Shown here piece after piece: positions 31,531 through 40,091 of a stretch of DNA of 40,441 nt. Position numbers and translations under genes: made by a program. The stretch spans positions 1 to 40,441 of the forward strand of contig CAJTLD010000009.1 of NCBI GenBank assembly GCA_910577065.1. Direction: 5' to 3'. The number at the start of each line of letters is the position of its first letter. Position 1 is the first letter of the stretch. Source of the DNA: an uncultured Lachnospiraceae bacterium (GTDB lineage: Bacteria; Bacillota; Clostridia; Lachnospirales; Lachnospiraceae). The notes beneath the pieces were generated by a model. That model was not told the origin of the DNA. It worked only from the letters and a program-made list of their open reading frames with translations, and ran no database searches.

Positions 31531-31811
31531 TTAAAAAGCCGCCCAAAAAAAGATTCTGCCTGCTTGCCGTAGTCCTTGACCTCCGAATAGGCCAGCGAGT
31601 CAATCCTTCCTTCTATGTCAACCTCACCTTTCTCTAAACTCAGACGGTTGACATGGAGATCGTTTCCTTTGATTAAAAGCATTCCCTGTTCCGTTTCCAG
31701 TAAAATTTCAGCCACATCAAACGAGAGTACATCCACCACCCCGCTGAAATTGCCGGTTTTACGGTTGCCCAGGAGAACCTTATGCGCTTTACTTCCTGTT
31801 TTTTCATCCAT
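31527..31811 (-). CDS. yabP: Sporulation protein YabP
   Basis: The 94-residue protein has the YabP/YqfC fold pattern: KVLLGNRKTGNFSGVVDVLS, GMLLIKGNDLHVNRLSLEKG and GRIDSLAYSE. Members are made under sigma-E and help cortex or coat formation. The ATG at 31811 lies 13 bases behind AGGAGG; an in-frame CTG at 31820 would be closer, so the start is slightly uncertain. A sigma-E-like promoter lies about 70 bases upstream. Confidence 0.92.
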   Translation of the reverse strand: MDEKTGSKAHKVLLGNRKTGNFSGVVDVLSFDVAEILLETEQGMLLIKGNDLHVNRLSLEKGEVDIEGRIDSLAYSEVKDYGKQAESFFGRLFK

Positions 31812-31880
31812 CTGTTCCAGCTTACCTCCTGCCTTACAACCTTTCTGCTTCGGAATGGTTGTCTGTTTTTCTTTTTAAAC

Positions 31881-31907
31881 ATTATATTAGCAGAAGGCTT
31901 CATTTAT
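31881..31907 (-). promoter_or_regulatory. Sigma-E-like promoter of yabP-yabQ
   Basis: On the minus strand ATA (31905-31907) is followed after 16 bases by AATATAAT (31881-31888), which matches the sigma-E -10 CATACAAT at six of eight positions. The spacing equals that of the spoIIID promoter in this window. Confidence 0.45.
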
Positions 31908-31926
31908 GCCCAAAAATACGCGTTCC

Positions 31927-32166
31927 TTAAAGATAACGGAACATTTCTTTCGCTTCTTCCTTGCGTACGGTTTCCGCGACGGACAGTACCTCGGCCCGGA
32001 CCGATTTCTGCCCGAACGCGATTTCTAAGATATCCCCGGCCTGAACGCCTGCGGAGGCTTTTGCCACTTTGCCGTTTATCATAACCCTGCCCGCGTCACA
32101 GGCTTCATTTGCCACGGTACGGCGTTTGATCAGGCGCGATACTTTTAAATATTTATCCAGTCTCAT
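31927..32166 (-). CDS. rqcP: S4-domain RNA-binding protein RqcP (YabO/HslR-like)
   Basis: The 79-residue protein is a single S4 domain (MRLDKYLKVSRLIKRRTVAN, then DAGRVMINGKVAKASAGVQA). RqcP binds stalled 50S subunits and works with RqcH in alanine tailing during ribosome-associated quality control. The ATG at 32166 follows AAAGGAG by 8 bases; the longer upstream frame lacks a site and crosses the hup terminator. Its place between hup and yabP is conserved in Firmicutes. Confidence 0.95.
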   Translation of the reverse strand: MRLDKYLKVSRLIKRRTVANEACDAGRVMINGKVAKASAGVQAGDILEIAFGQKSVRAEVLSVAETVRKEEAKEMFRYL

Positions 32167-32207
32167 TTGTTTCACTCCTTTCAAAAAACTGTTTTTGCAT
32201 CTGTGTA

Positions 32208-32241
32208 TATAAAAATACAGAGGGCTAAAAAACGCCCTCTG
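32208..32241 (-). terminator. Terminator of hup
   Basis: On the minus strand CAGAGGGC (32234-32241) pairs with GCCCTCTG (32218-32225) around GTTTTTTA, followed by TATTTTTATAT. Some readthrough is likely needed for rqcP, which shows no clear promoter of its own in the 40 bases left. Confidence 0.9.
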
Positions 32242-32266
32242 CCACATTCGCTTTCTTATTTTTGCA

Positions 32267-32539
32267 TTAATTAATCATATCCTTTAAAGCTTTTCCTGCT
32301 TTAAACTTCGGAGCCTTAGAAGCCGGAATCTTCATTTCTTCCCCGGTCTGCGGATTCCTGCCGACGCGTTCCGCCCTCTCAGAAACTTCAAACGTCCCAA
32401 ATCCGACTAACTGAATCTTCTCGCCTTTCTTTAATTCTTCTGCAACTACATCTGTAAAAGCCTTTAATGCCGCTTCAGCGTCTCTTTTCGATAATTCTGT
32501 TTTGTCAGCCATAGCTGCAACTAATTCTGCTTTGTTCAT
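32267..32539 (-). CDS. hup: HU-family DNA-binding protein
   Basis: The 90-residue protein is a full-length HU: MNKAELVAAMADKTELSKRD, the family signature GFGTFEVSERAERVGRNPQT, and the C-terminal FKAGKALKDMIN. HU bends and compacts DNA as a dimer. AGGAGG lies 8 bases before the ATG. A near-consensus promoter lies about 90 bases upstream. Confidence 0.98.
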   Translation of the reverse strand: MNKAELVAAMADKTELSKRDAEAALKAFTDVVAEELKKGEKIQLVGFGTFEVSERAERVGRNPQTGEEMKIPASKAPKFKAGKALKDMIN

Positions 32540-32627
32540 TCAAAATTCCTCCTGTGGATGTTCATATTAATAATTCATGTCATAAGGCCTTCTGCAAAAT
32601 TGCCGCTGCAATCGGCCTACATGATTA

Positions 32628-32656
32628 TTTATACTTGTTTTACCTATATTTGTCAA
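32628..32656 (-). promoter_or_regulatory. Sigma-A promoter of hup
   Basis: On the minus strand TTGACA (32651-32656) and TATAAA (32628-32633) are 17 bases apart. The leader between promoter and gene contains AGGCC/GGCCT arms (about 32585-32619) that can form a hairpin. Confidence 0.8.
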
Positions 32657-32680
32657 GAAAAAGTATTGCTTTTTCCTCAT

Positions 32681-34417
32681 TTAGATCAGCTTTTGTACAA
32701 TATCCAGCATTGTCTGTCCGAGTTCTTTTGCTTTTTCCACAGAATCCGTCAGGGAATCCCCTTTTACGCCAATATAAAATTTTACTTTCGGCTCCGTCCC
32801 GGACGGGCGGATGCATACCCATGCGCCGCCTTCGAGTTCATAGTACAATACGTTGGACTTTGGAAGCCCGGTCGGGCTTACTTCCTTTGTCTTAAGGTCT
32901 GTCACCGTATCTTGCTGATAATCCCTTACCTTAAGCACCCCGTAATCCCCAATCCGGCCAAGCGGCTCTTTCCGCAGGGTTCCAAGGATATTCTTAATCT
33001 TTTCAAGCCCCTCGATTCCTTTTAAGGTAATGGACTCCACATGATCCTGATAATAGCCGTAACGTGCATACATATCAAGCATAGCGTCCCACAGCGTCTT
33101 GTCCTGTGTCTTATAAAACGCGGCGGCCTCGCACAAAAACATCGTCGCGGCCACGGCGTCTTTATCCCTTGCATATGTTCCTGGCAGACAGCCGTAGCTT
33201 TCTTCCATGCCAAACAGGTAAGCGCCTTTACCGGTCTTTTCAAATTCCAGCATCTTCTGGCCGATAAACTTAAACCCGGTCAGAACTTCTTCCAGTTTGA
33301 CGCCATAGTACGCTGCGATGGCGTCCGCCATATTCGTAGTTACAATAGAACGGATAAACGCGCCGTCTTCCGGCAGGCTTCCCTTCACGGCTTTTGTCTG
33401 GCCGATAATATAATCTCCTATTAAACATCCCGACATATTTCCGGTCAGCATATGGTATTCGCCGGTCTGGCTGTCTTTTACATAAACGCCGAGCCGATCC
33501 GCGTCCGGATCGGTTGCAAGCACAAGATCCGCCCCTTCTTTTTTTGCAAGGGCAAGCGCCAATTCATAGGCGGCCGGCGCCTCCGGGTTCGGGTAACCGA
33601 CGGTCGGGAAATCACCGTCCGGCAGCTCCTGTTCTTTTACTACAAACACATTGGAAAAGCCCAGTTCCTTTAAAATGGTGCGTACCGGAATATTGCCTGT
33701 CCCGTGAAGCGGCGTATAAACAATTTTAAGTTCGTCTTTTACCGCGTCGATTGCATCCTGGTGAAGTACCAGCTTTTTGATTTCATCCATATAAGCGCGG
33801 TCGATCTCTTCCCCGATGGTAATATATAAACCGTCCTGTTTTGCTTTTGCTTTGTCCATGGTAAGCATTGTGCTGTAATCCGTAACGGCCTTTACCTCCG
33901 CCATAATTCCCGTGTCGTGCGGCGGCGTAATCTGCGCCCCGTCCTCCCAGTAAACCTTGTAGCCGTTGTATTCCGCCGGGTTGTGGCTGGCCGTAATGTT
34001 GATGCCCGCAATGCAGTTTAACCGGCGCACCGCATAAGATAATTCCGGCGTAGGACGGAGCGATTCAAATACATACGCCTGAATGCCGTTCGCTGCAAGG
34101 CAGAGCGCCGCTTCATCTGCAAATTCAGGCGACATATGCCTGGAATCAAAGGCGATAGCCACGCCGCGCGCTTCCCCCTGCACTTTTTTGATGTAATTTG
34201 CAAGCCCCTGGGTCGCTTTGCGGACGGTATAAATGTTCATACGGTTCGTCCCTGCGCCAATCACGCCGCGCAGGCCGGCCGTCCCAAATTCCAGTTCCGT
34301 GTAAAACCTGTCCTCCATTTCCTTTTCATCATCCGCAATCGCCTTTAATTCCGCCTTGGTTCCTTCGTCGAAATACGGATTTGAAATCCATTCCTGATAG
34401 ATATCCTTGTAATTCAT
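32681..34417 (-). CDS. pgcA: Phospho-sugar mutase (alpha-phosphoglucomutase/phosphomannomutase family)
   Basis: The 578-residue enzyme interconverts hexose 1- and 6-phosphates. The phosphoserine loop GINITASHNPAEYNGYKVYW lies near residue 145, the metal-binding loop TDPDADRLGVY near 300, the sugar loop GMEESYGCLPG near 400, and the phosphate loop RPSGTEPKVKFYIG near 550. Length and order match Bacillus subtilis PgcA, which makes glucose 1-phosphate for UDP-glucose. GAGGAGG precedes the ATG. The gene is not obviously linked to its neighbours. Confidence 0.95.
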   Translation of the reverse strand: MNYKDIYQEWISNPYFDEGTKAELKAIADDEKEMEDRFYTELEFGTAGLRGVIGAGTNRMNIYTVRKATQGLANYIKKVQGEARGVAIAFDSRHMSPEFADEAALCLAANGIQAYVFESLRPTPELSYAVRRLNCIAGINITASHNPAEYNGYKVYWEDGAQITPPHDTGIMAEVKAVTDYSTMLTMDKAKAKQDGLYITIGEEIDRAYMDEIKKLVLHQDAIDAVKDELKIVYTPLHGTGNIPVRTILKELGFSNVFVVKEQELPDGDFPTVGYPNPEAPAAYELALALAKKEGADLVLATDPDADRLGVYVKDSQTGEYHMLTGNMSGCLIGDYIIGQTKAVKGSLPEDGAFIRSIVTTNMADAIAAYYGVKLEEVLTGFKFIGQKMLEFEKTGKGAYLFGMEESYGCLPGTYARDKDAVAATMFLCEAAAFYKTQDKTLWDAMLDMYARYGYYQDHVESITLKGIEGLEKIKNILGTLRKEPLGRIGDYGVLKVRDYQQDTVTDLKTKEVSPTGLPKSNVLYYELEGGAWVCIRPSGTEPKVKFYIGVKGDSLTDSVEKAKELGQTMLDIVQKLI

Positions 34418-34461
34418 TGTTTTCCTCCTCTTGTTTTTATTTATTACGGCAGTTTCTGCCG

Positions 34462-35871
34462 TTATTGATCCCTTAAGTCATCATAACCTGTAGCGCCTGC
34501 GGACGGGTTGTCCGTATTATGATTATTGCCGCCGGCGCCGCCGTTATTTCCGCTGTTATTGTTGATAGACGTTAAAAGGTTGTACAGCGTGGTGAGATAA
34601 TCCTGCTCCGTTTGGCCGTTATTATTGTTATTATTATTGTTATTATTGTTGTTATTATTGCCGTTATTATTCGTATTATTGTTTGTGCCGTTCTGGTTTG
34701 CGTTATTCTGGCCTGCGTTTTGGCCGCTGTTATTGTTGTTCGTATCCGCCGTACCGGCGCCCGATGCGTCTGCGTCCGCCTTTTCGTTCTCGGTTTTGCC
34801 CTCCGATGCCCCGGACAGGGCGATTTCGATTTCAGCCTCTGCGGAATTGACCACAAGCTTTTCCGTAATCGTGTCATACCCTTCCGCTTCTACGGAAATT
34901 GTATGCACGCCGTAGCTTACTTCCACCGGCTTAGAGTAATCCGCCTGTCTGCCGTCGACCCATAAAACCGCGCCTTCTACGCCGACCTTAAACCGAATCC
35001 GGCATATTTTAGGGCCTTCCCCTTTTAGTTCGTCTAAATTCAGGGTAACCGTCTGATCCCTTTTAACCTCAACCTCCCTGCTGCCTCCGTAGCCGTCGTT
35101 CGCCACGGTAACAAGGTATTTGCCCTCCGGCACTTCCACCTGCATGTTTTTCGTTACTTCTTTAAAAATCTTATCGCCGATGCAGATAAAACTGCCTTCA
35201 AACAACTTGGTGTTGGAAAGCGCCAAATAACCGTGGCCAACCGACACCGACAGTGAAATCAGTTTTTTGTCCCGGCCCACGGCGCGCAGCACATCGGCTT
35301 CCCCCAGTTCGTCAAATGAAATCCTGCCCTCCCCGGAAAACAATTCCATATCCGCATCGCAGGCATATTTGCTTTTCCCAATGGTAAGCGCGCGGATAGA
35401 CGGATCATAAGAATAATTCACAATATCCTCATATACCCATACCTCCGGGGAAAGCTGCATGCCCTTAAGCTGCTGCGTCCGTCCGGACACCTCAATCTGC
35501 ACCACGTCTCCCGGCACAAAATATGTAACCGGCTTGCTTTTGCCGTATTTGTCCAGAAACTTTGTTCCGGTATCATATGCATACTGAAACTGCCTGCCGT
35601 TTGATTCCTGTTCAAACGCCGCCGTCTGGTTCTCAGTATCTATCCTGGTTAAGACATATAACTCCGTGCCGTCCCCATCCGGCGAAACGGCGCCATCTTC
35701 GTTTGCGCCCTCGGCTTCCTTTGTCTCTTCTGCTTTTACCTCGTCCGTTTTGACGCCGGTCCCCCTGCGGTTTTGGATAATGCCGCTGTCCGGCCTGCCG
35801 CACGCGCCTAAAGCAAAGGCTGCAAAAACTGCCCATACTGCCAGTAAAAACTGCCGCTTTTGTAATTTCAT
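34462..35871 (-). CDS. Lipoprotein with PEGA-type domains and an Asn-rich C-terminal region
   Basis: The 469-residue protein starts with a lipoprotein signal (AVFAAFALGAC, lipobox LGAC near residue 27), so it should be anchored outside the membrane. The middle (about 60-240) is a beta-rich region of unknown type. Two PEGA-like domains follow (VPEGKYLVTVANDGYGGSRE and VSYGVHTISVEAEGYDTITE, about 245-350). The C-terminal 100 residues are very rich in Asn, with a run of 14 Asn, plus Gly and Thr, and are probably disordered. GGAG lies 9 bases before the ATG at 35871. The function is unknown; a wall-spanning or surface role is an inference. Confidence 0.8.
   Translation of the reverse strand: MKLQKRQFLLAVWAVFAAFALGACGRPDSGIIQNRRGTGVKTDEVKAEETKEAEGANEDGAVSPDGDGTELYVLTRIDTENQTAAFEQESNGRQFQYAYDTGTKFLDKYGKSKPVTYFVPGDVVQIEVSGRTQQLKGMQLSPEVWVYEDIVNYSYDPSIRALTIGKSKYACDADMELFSGEGRISFDELGEADVLRAVGRDKKLISLSVSVGHGYLALSNTKLFEGSFICIGDKIFKEVTKNMQVEVPEGKYLVTVANDGYGGSREVEVKRDQTVTLNLDELKGEGPKICRIRFKVGVEGAVLWVDGRQADYSKPVEVSYGVHTISVEAEGYDTITEKLVVNSAEAEIEIALSGASEGKTENEKADADASGAGTADTNNNNSGQNAGQNNANQNGTNNNTNNNGNNNNNNNNNNNNNNGQTEQDYLTTLYNLLTSINNNSGNNGGAGGNNHNTDNPSAGATGYDDLRDQ
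34617..34690 (-). repeat. Trinucleotide (AAT/AAC) microsatellite coding for poly-Asn
   Basis: The plus strand shows about 20 tandem TTA/TTG triplets in an almost unbroken row, which the minus strand reads as AAT and AAC codons inside the lipoprotein gene. Such repeats change length by slippage in steps of three and so keep the frame. Confidence 0.85.
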
Positions 35872-35923
35872 GTCCATAATCTCCAATCCATACGAAAGAT
35901 GGACTTATTATAACATACTCTTC

Positions 35924-36922
35924 CTAACTTGTGAAACAAAATAACATTTTTAAGAATTGTTTTCTCTGCGGCTCCTGTTCGATGATTTTTTCCAGCTTTT
36001 CAATATCCCGGCCGGAAATCCAGGATTTGCGTGAACTGCTGTAATGGTTCGCAATTTTCCAGAACTTTTTCGGGTACGCCAAACGCAGGTAAAGCTGTTC
36101 CAGTTCCTGCTGCTTTAACTTGCGGATTTTGTCGTATTCTGTAATCATATCAATACCAAGCCCAGTATTCCAGTTGTATTTTTCCAGAATTTTACGCACA
36201 AAATTCGCCAGATCGCGTACCATAATATCATAAACCATCTGCTCGAAATTCAGAAATGTCCATTCCCCCTGCGACAGAATGATATTATGCTGGTTGTAGT
36301 CCCCGTGGCAAAGACCCCACATCTGTTCCTCCAACTCCGGGTCCAGGTTATCTAACTGCCGTTTCAGCTGTTCCGCCACTTCAAGCGCCTGCGTCCGGTA
36401 GCTCTCATATACCCGCATAAACAGAAGTTCGAACTGATTTTTTTTATTCTTGTTGCGGATATAATTTTTCACTTTATTGAGTTCCCTGTTATGGCGTTCA
36501 TATTCCAGCAGAAGGCTGCTTTTATCCGCCTTTAAAAAGTCGGGAATTTCGTTTGGGCAGGACTTTGCAAGAACGTGGAACTGCGCCAGTTTTTTTACCG
36601 CGGCCAGTATATCGTCCCGGTTTTTTACATCGCATTCCCTGCCCTGATACCAGTTTTTTAAGAGGTAAAGCGTACCGTTTAATTCGTCCTTTGCAGCCGC
36701 TTCACCTTCCCTTGTAACAACCACGGTCTCTGACGCAAAACCGTTTTCTGACAAAAATTTCAGAATATCATATAAAAAAGCGGCTCTATCCTTTGATCCG
36801 CGAAACTCCTTCAATAACATGGTCCCCTTGTCCGTTTCACAGCTTAAAGCCCCGCGTCCTTTCGCCGTACTTCTGATTTCCACATCATACTGTTCCAGAA
36901 TCTCTTCATCCCGATTATACAC
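35924..36922 (-). CDS. CotS-family spore coat protein (kinase-like fold)
   Basis: The 332-residue protein belongs to the CotS/YsxE group with an aminoglycoside-phosphotransferase-like fold. The catalytic loop LCHGDYNQHNIIL lies near residue 225 and is followed by FLNFEQMVYDIMVRDLANFV, where an Asp usual in kinases is replaced by Asn (LNFE). Members are found in spore coats and some phosphorylate coat components. I chose the GTG at 36922 because GGAGGGG lies 7 bases upstream; the longer frame to 36982 crosses that site. It lies about 100 bases behind cca. Confidence 0.88.
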   Translation of the reverse strand: MYNRDEEILEQYDVEIRSTAKGRGALSCETDKGTMLLKEFRGSKDRAAFLYDILKFLSENGFASETVVVTREGEAAAKDELNGTLYLLKNWYQGRECDVKNRDDILAAVKKLAQFHVLAKSCPNEIPDFLKADKSSLLLEYERHNRELNKVKNYIRNKNKKNQFELLFMRVYESYRTQALEVAEQLKRQLDNLDPELEEQMWGLCHGDYNQHNIILSQGEWTFLNFEQMVYDIMVRDLANFVRKILEKYNWNTGLGIDMITEYDKIRKLKQQELEQLYLRLAYPKKFWKIANHYSSSRKSWISGRDIEKLEKIIEQEPQRKQFLKMLFCFTS

Positions 36923-37028
36923 AAAAACCCCTCCATATGAATCTTTACACGGGGCTGTACGGCCAGGTACCCGGCCCTGCACATTCCGTGTCTCTTTAAC
37001 ATATGAAAGGGTTCCTAAAAGTATGCAA

Positions 37029-38363
37029 TTAAAATGACAGAATCTCCGCTGCCTTAGAAAGCAGAATGTCCTTCTGGTTTTGCCCCGGTTCTTCCAAAAC
37101 CACCTCGAGCAGTTCTTTTAAAACCTGTCCCATTTTGGGCCCCGGCTTTAAGCCCATAGCAATCAAATCGCTGCCGTTTACCGCCAGCTCCTTTAACGTT
37201 AAGCATTGCCGCTTTTCGAGGATCCTTTGGTACAGCGCTTCATAGCCCTTTAAGTATTCCAGCTTTTCCAAACGCTTATAAGCGCTCTGCGCCAGTATAT
37301 CCGCCCGCTTCACTGCAAAAATAGCCGGGTAGGCCTCCTGCCCCGCCCGCACGACCGCACGGCGGACGCTTTTTTCCAGAAGCGGCGGATTGTCGTCGTG
37401 CCATTGAACCAGGCGGCAAACTTTTGAAATCGTATCGTTGTCGTATTTTAAACGGCGCAGGATCTGTCCCGCCATCTTGCCGCCAAGCTGCGGATGCCCG
37501 TGAAAATGATCCCTGCCGTCCTCGCCCCTGCTGCGGCAGGCCGGCTTCGCCACATCGTGCAAAAGAACGGCAAGCCGCAAAATTTTGTCATTCGGCGTAT
37601 GCATAAGCGCCGCAATGGTATGCCCGCCTACGGTATAACAGTGGTGCGGATTATCCTGCGCGGCCCGCATCATACGGTCAAACTCCGGCAGCATTACGCC
37701 GGTAATGCCAAGTTCATAAAGCGTGCGCATCTGTTCCGGATGAGCGGACACCAAAAGCTTTGTCAGTTCCGCTTGGATCCGCTCCGCGCTGATATGCACG
37801 AGCGTACCGGAAAGCTCCTTTACCGCCGCTTTTGTCTCCCCGTCAATGGAAAACCCCAGCTGCGCCGCAAACCGCACCGCGCGCATCATACGCAGCGCGT
37901 CTTCCTGAAATCTTTGCTTAGCGCAGCCTACGCAGCGCACTATCCCCGCATTTAGATCCGAAACGCCGCCAAACGCATCCACAAGGCCGTCCTTGCGGTT
38001 ATATGCCATGGCGTTCATTGTAAAATCCCGCCGTTTCAAATCTTCAATCAGATCCGGCGTAAACGTAACTTCCTTCGGATGCCTGAAATCTTCGTATTTC
38101 CCGTCCACCCGGTACGTTGTTACCTCAAATCCTTCCCGTTCCACTAAAACCGTTACCGTACCGTGCTGAATCCCGGTATCAATGGTTTTTGGGAAAAGCC
38201 TTTTTACCTCGTCCGGCTTTGCGGAAGTAGTAATATCCCAGTCTTCGGGCTGCCGCCCTAAGATGCTGTCGCGGATACAGCCGCCCACCGCATACGCTTC
38301 ATGGCCCGCCTGCTGTAACGTATCGATAATAAACGCTGCTTTTTGGGGAAGTAAAATTTCCAT
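37029..38363 (-). CDS. cca: CCA tRNA nucleotidyltransferase
   Basis: The 444-residue enzyme adds or repairs the 3' CCA of tRNAs, which matters here because the tRNA genes in this window do not encode CCA. The class II nucleotidyltransferase motif GGCIRDSILGRQPEDWDITT lies near residue 27, the RRDFTMNAMAY motif near 110, and an HD domain (LAVLLHDVAKP) near 268. The ATG directly follows the proS stop codon, so the two genes are cotranscribed and probably coupled. Confidence 0.96.
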   Translation of the reverse strand: MEILLPQKAAFIIDTLQQAGHEAYAVGGCIRDSILGRQPEDWDITTSAKPDEVKRLFPKTIDTGIQHGTVTVLVEREGFEVTTYRVDGKYEDFRHPKEVTFTPDLIEDLKRRDFTMNAMAYNRKDGLVDAFGGVSDLNAGIVRCVGCAKQRFQEDALRMMRAVRFAAQLGFSIDGETKAAVKELSGTLVHISAERIQAELTKLLVSAHPEQMRTLYELGITGVMLPEFDRMMRAAQDNPHHCYTVGGHTIAALMHTPNDKILRLAVLLHDVAKPACRSRGEDGRDHFHGHPQLGGKMAGQILRRLKYDNDTISKVCRLVQWHDDNPPLLEKSVRRAVVRAGQEAYPAIFAVKRADILAQSAYKRLEKLEYLKGYEALYQRILEKRQCLTLKELAVNGSDLIAMGLKPGPKMGQVLKELLEVVLEEPGQNQKDILLSKAAEILSF

Positions 38364-39806
38364 TTAATATGCCTTCCCCCAATACACCAGCTTATGCGCC
38401 GGTTTCCCGCAGCATACGCAGGCGTCGGATATCCGTTCTTTATCTGTAAACGGCATACAGCGCGAAGTCGCTGCAAATTCTTCTTTTAACTTATCTTCAC
38501 ACGCCTGCTCCCCGCACCACATACCGCGTATAAAGCCGGGCTTATTGGTGATAATATCGGCAAATTCTTCGTAATTATGCGCGTCAAAAATGTGCGCGTC
38601 CCTGTGCGCTTTGGCGCGTTCAAACATATCCGTCTGGATCCTGCCCAAAAGAGCCTTTGCCTGCGTCTCCACATCCGCGTCTGCCGTTACGGCCTTTTCC
38701 CTGGTGTCGCGCCGCACCATGACGCACTGGCCGGCTTCCATATCCTTAGGCCCGATTTCAATCCGAATCGGGATGCCGCGCATCTCCTGTTCTGAAAATT
38801 TCCAGCCGGGGCTTTTTTCGGAATCGTCCAGCTTCACACGGACGCCTGCAGCCGCTAAGCGTTCTTTTAACTCGTTTGCTTTTTGCAGGACGCCTTCTTT
38901 GTGCTGCTGAATCGGGATTACCATAACCTGTACCGGGGCAATTGCAGGCGGCAGCACCAGGCCGGAATCGTCGCCGTGCACCATAATAATTGCGCCTATA
39001 ATCCGGGTGGACATGCCCCAGGAGGTCTGGTGGACGTATTGTAATTTATTTTCCTTATCTGTATACTGGATGCCAAACGCCTGTGCAAAGCCGTCGCCGA
39101 AGTTGTGGCTCGTGCCGGACTGCAGCGCTTTGCCGTCGTGCATCAAGGCCTCGATCGTGTATGTGGCGTTTGCCCCGGCAAATTTTTCCTTTTCCGTTTT
39201 CCTGCCGCGTACAACGGGGATTGCAAGGACTTCTTCACAGAAATCGGCATAGACGTTTAACATCCGCACCGTACGCTCTTCGGCCTCTTCTTCGGTCGCA
39301 TGCGCCGTATGCCCCTCCTGCCACAAAAATTCCCTGGAGCGCAAAAACGGCCTAGTTTCTTTTTCCCATCTTACAACGGAACACCACTGGTTATATACCC
39401 TGGGCAGATCCCGGTAAGACTGGATATCGTTTTTATAAAAATCACAGAACAGCGTTTCAGACGTCGGGCGGACGCAGATTCTCTCCTGCAGCGGGTTCGA
39501 GCCGCCGTGGGTAACCCAGGCCGCCTCCGGCGCAAAGCCTTCTACGTGGTCTTTTTCAATGTTTAACAGGCCTTCCGGGATAAACATCGGCATATATACG
39601 TTTTCTACGCCGGTTTCTTTAAACCTGCGATCCAGTTCCTGCTGGATATTTTCCCAGATAGCATATCCCGCGGGCTTGATGATCATGCAGCCTTTTACGG
39701 AAGAATAGTCGGTCAACTCTGCTTTTTTTACAACGTCGGTATACCATTGGGCGAAGTCTTCGTCCATGGATGTGATAGCTTCCACTAATTTCTTTTCTTT
39801 TGGCAT
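38364..39806 (-). CDS. proS: Prolyl-tRNA synthetase (archaeal/eukaryotic-like type)
   Basis: The 480-residue class II enzyme charges tRNA-Pro. The active-site stretch VRWEKETRPFLRSREFLWQE and GHTAHATEEEAEE lie near residues 145-180, the anticodon-binding domain about 290-390, and a C-terminal zinc-binding extension (cysteines in SRCMPF and CVCCGK) ends with LVYWGKAY. Short size, lack of the editing insertion and this ending mark the ProS type 3 shared with archaea and eukaryotes, common in Clostridia. AAAGGA lies before the ATG. The leader (39807-39914) is structured. Confidence 0.97.
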   Translation of the reverse strand: MPKEKKLVEAITSMDEDFAQWYTDVVKKAELTDYSSVKGCMIIKPAGYAIWENIQQELDRRFKETGVENVYMPMFIPEGLLNIEKDHVEGFAPEAAWVTHGGSNPLQERICVRPTSETLFCDFYKNDIQSYRDLPRVYNQWCSVVRWEKETRPFLRSREFLWQEGHTAHATEEEAEERTVRMLNVYADFCEEVLAIPVVRGRKTEKEKFAGANATYTIEALMHDGKALQSGTSHNFGDGFAQAFGIQYTDKENKLQYVHQTSWGMSTRIIGAIIMVHGDDSGLVLPPAIAPVQVMVIPIQQHKEGVLQKANELKERLAAAGVRVKLDDSEKSPGWKFSEQEMRGIPIRIEIGPKDMEAGQCVMVRRDTREKAVTADADVETQAKALLGRIQTDMFERAKAHRDAHIFDAHNYEEFADIITNKPGFIRGMWCGEQACEDKLKEEFAATSRCMPFTDKERISDACVCCGKPAHKLVYWGKAY

Positions 39807-39842
39807 GGTTTCTTTCCTTTCTGGTTTTAAAATATATCGTCG

Positions 39843-39900
39843 GGATTTGCACCGCAGCGCGGCCGGTTCAAACCGAACCGTCCAAAGTTTTTACAAATCC
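39843..39900 (-). promoter_or_regulatory. Structured leader of proS
   Basis: On the minus strand GGATTTG (39894-39900) pairs with CAAATCC (39843-39849). Inside are CGGTTC/GAACCG (about 39864-39880) and a GC-rich GCGCTGCGG stretch. The transcript would start near 39914, so the structure is at its 5' end. No T-box sequence (GGGTGGNACCGCG type) is present. Confidence 0.4.
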
Positions 39901-39920
39901 TTTTTGTCGTTTTGACATTT

Positions 39921-39950
39921 ATTTTAGACTGCATGGTTTTGGTTTGTCAA
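39921..39950 (-). promoter_or_regulatory. Sigma-A promoter of proS-cca
   Basis: On the minus strand TTGACA (39945-39950) and TAAAAT (39921-39926) are separated by 18 bases. Confidence 0.7.
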
Positions 39951-39981
39951 GGGGAAACGCCGTACATTTTTTCAAAATAAG

Positions 39982-40010
39982 TTGTATTTTCCGCTGTTTT
40001 ACGCTATATT
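39982..40010 (+). promoter_or_regulatory. Sigma-A-like promoter of the divergent 40092 gene
   Basis: TTGTAT (39982-39987) and TATATT (40005-40010) are separated by 17 bases. The leader that follows contains CCGCTG/CAGCGG arms (about 40033 and 40065). Confidence 0.6.
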
Positions 40011-40091
40011 ACAAATATAGAAAAAACAGCCGCTGCACGCAGCAGACAAATCGGCGCAATGCAGACAGCGGTGGAAAGGACGGTTTACGCT

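Noticed and set aside
34617..34690. CRISPR-like or spacer repeat
   Set aside because: It is a simple triplet repeat without spacers; no CRISPR array or cas gene is visible in the window.
34612..34965. Plus-strand hydrophobic ORFs opposite the lipoprotein gene
   Set aside because: They are antisense readings of the AAT/AAC repeat, which give artificial Ile/Val or Leu runs.
39807..39914. T-box riboswitch before proS
   Set aside because: The T-box core sequence and the terminator/antiterminator pair are absent.
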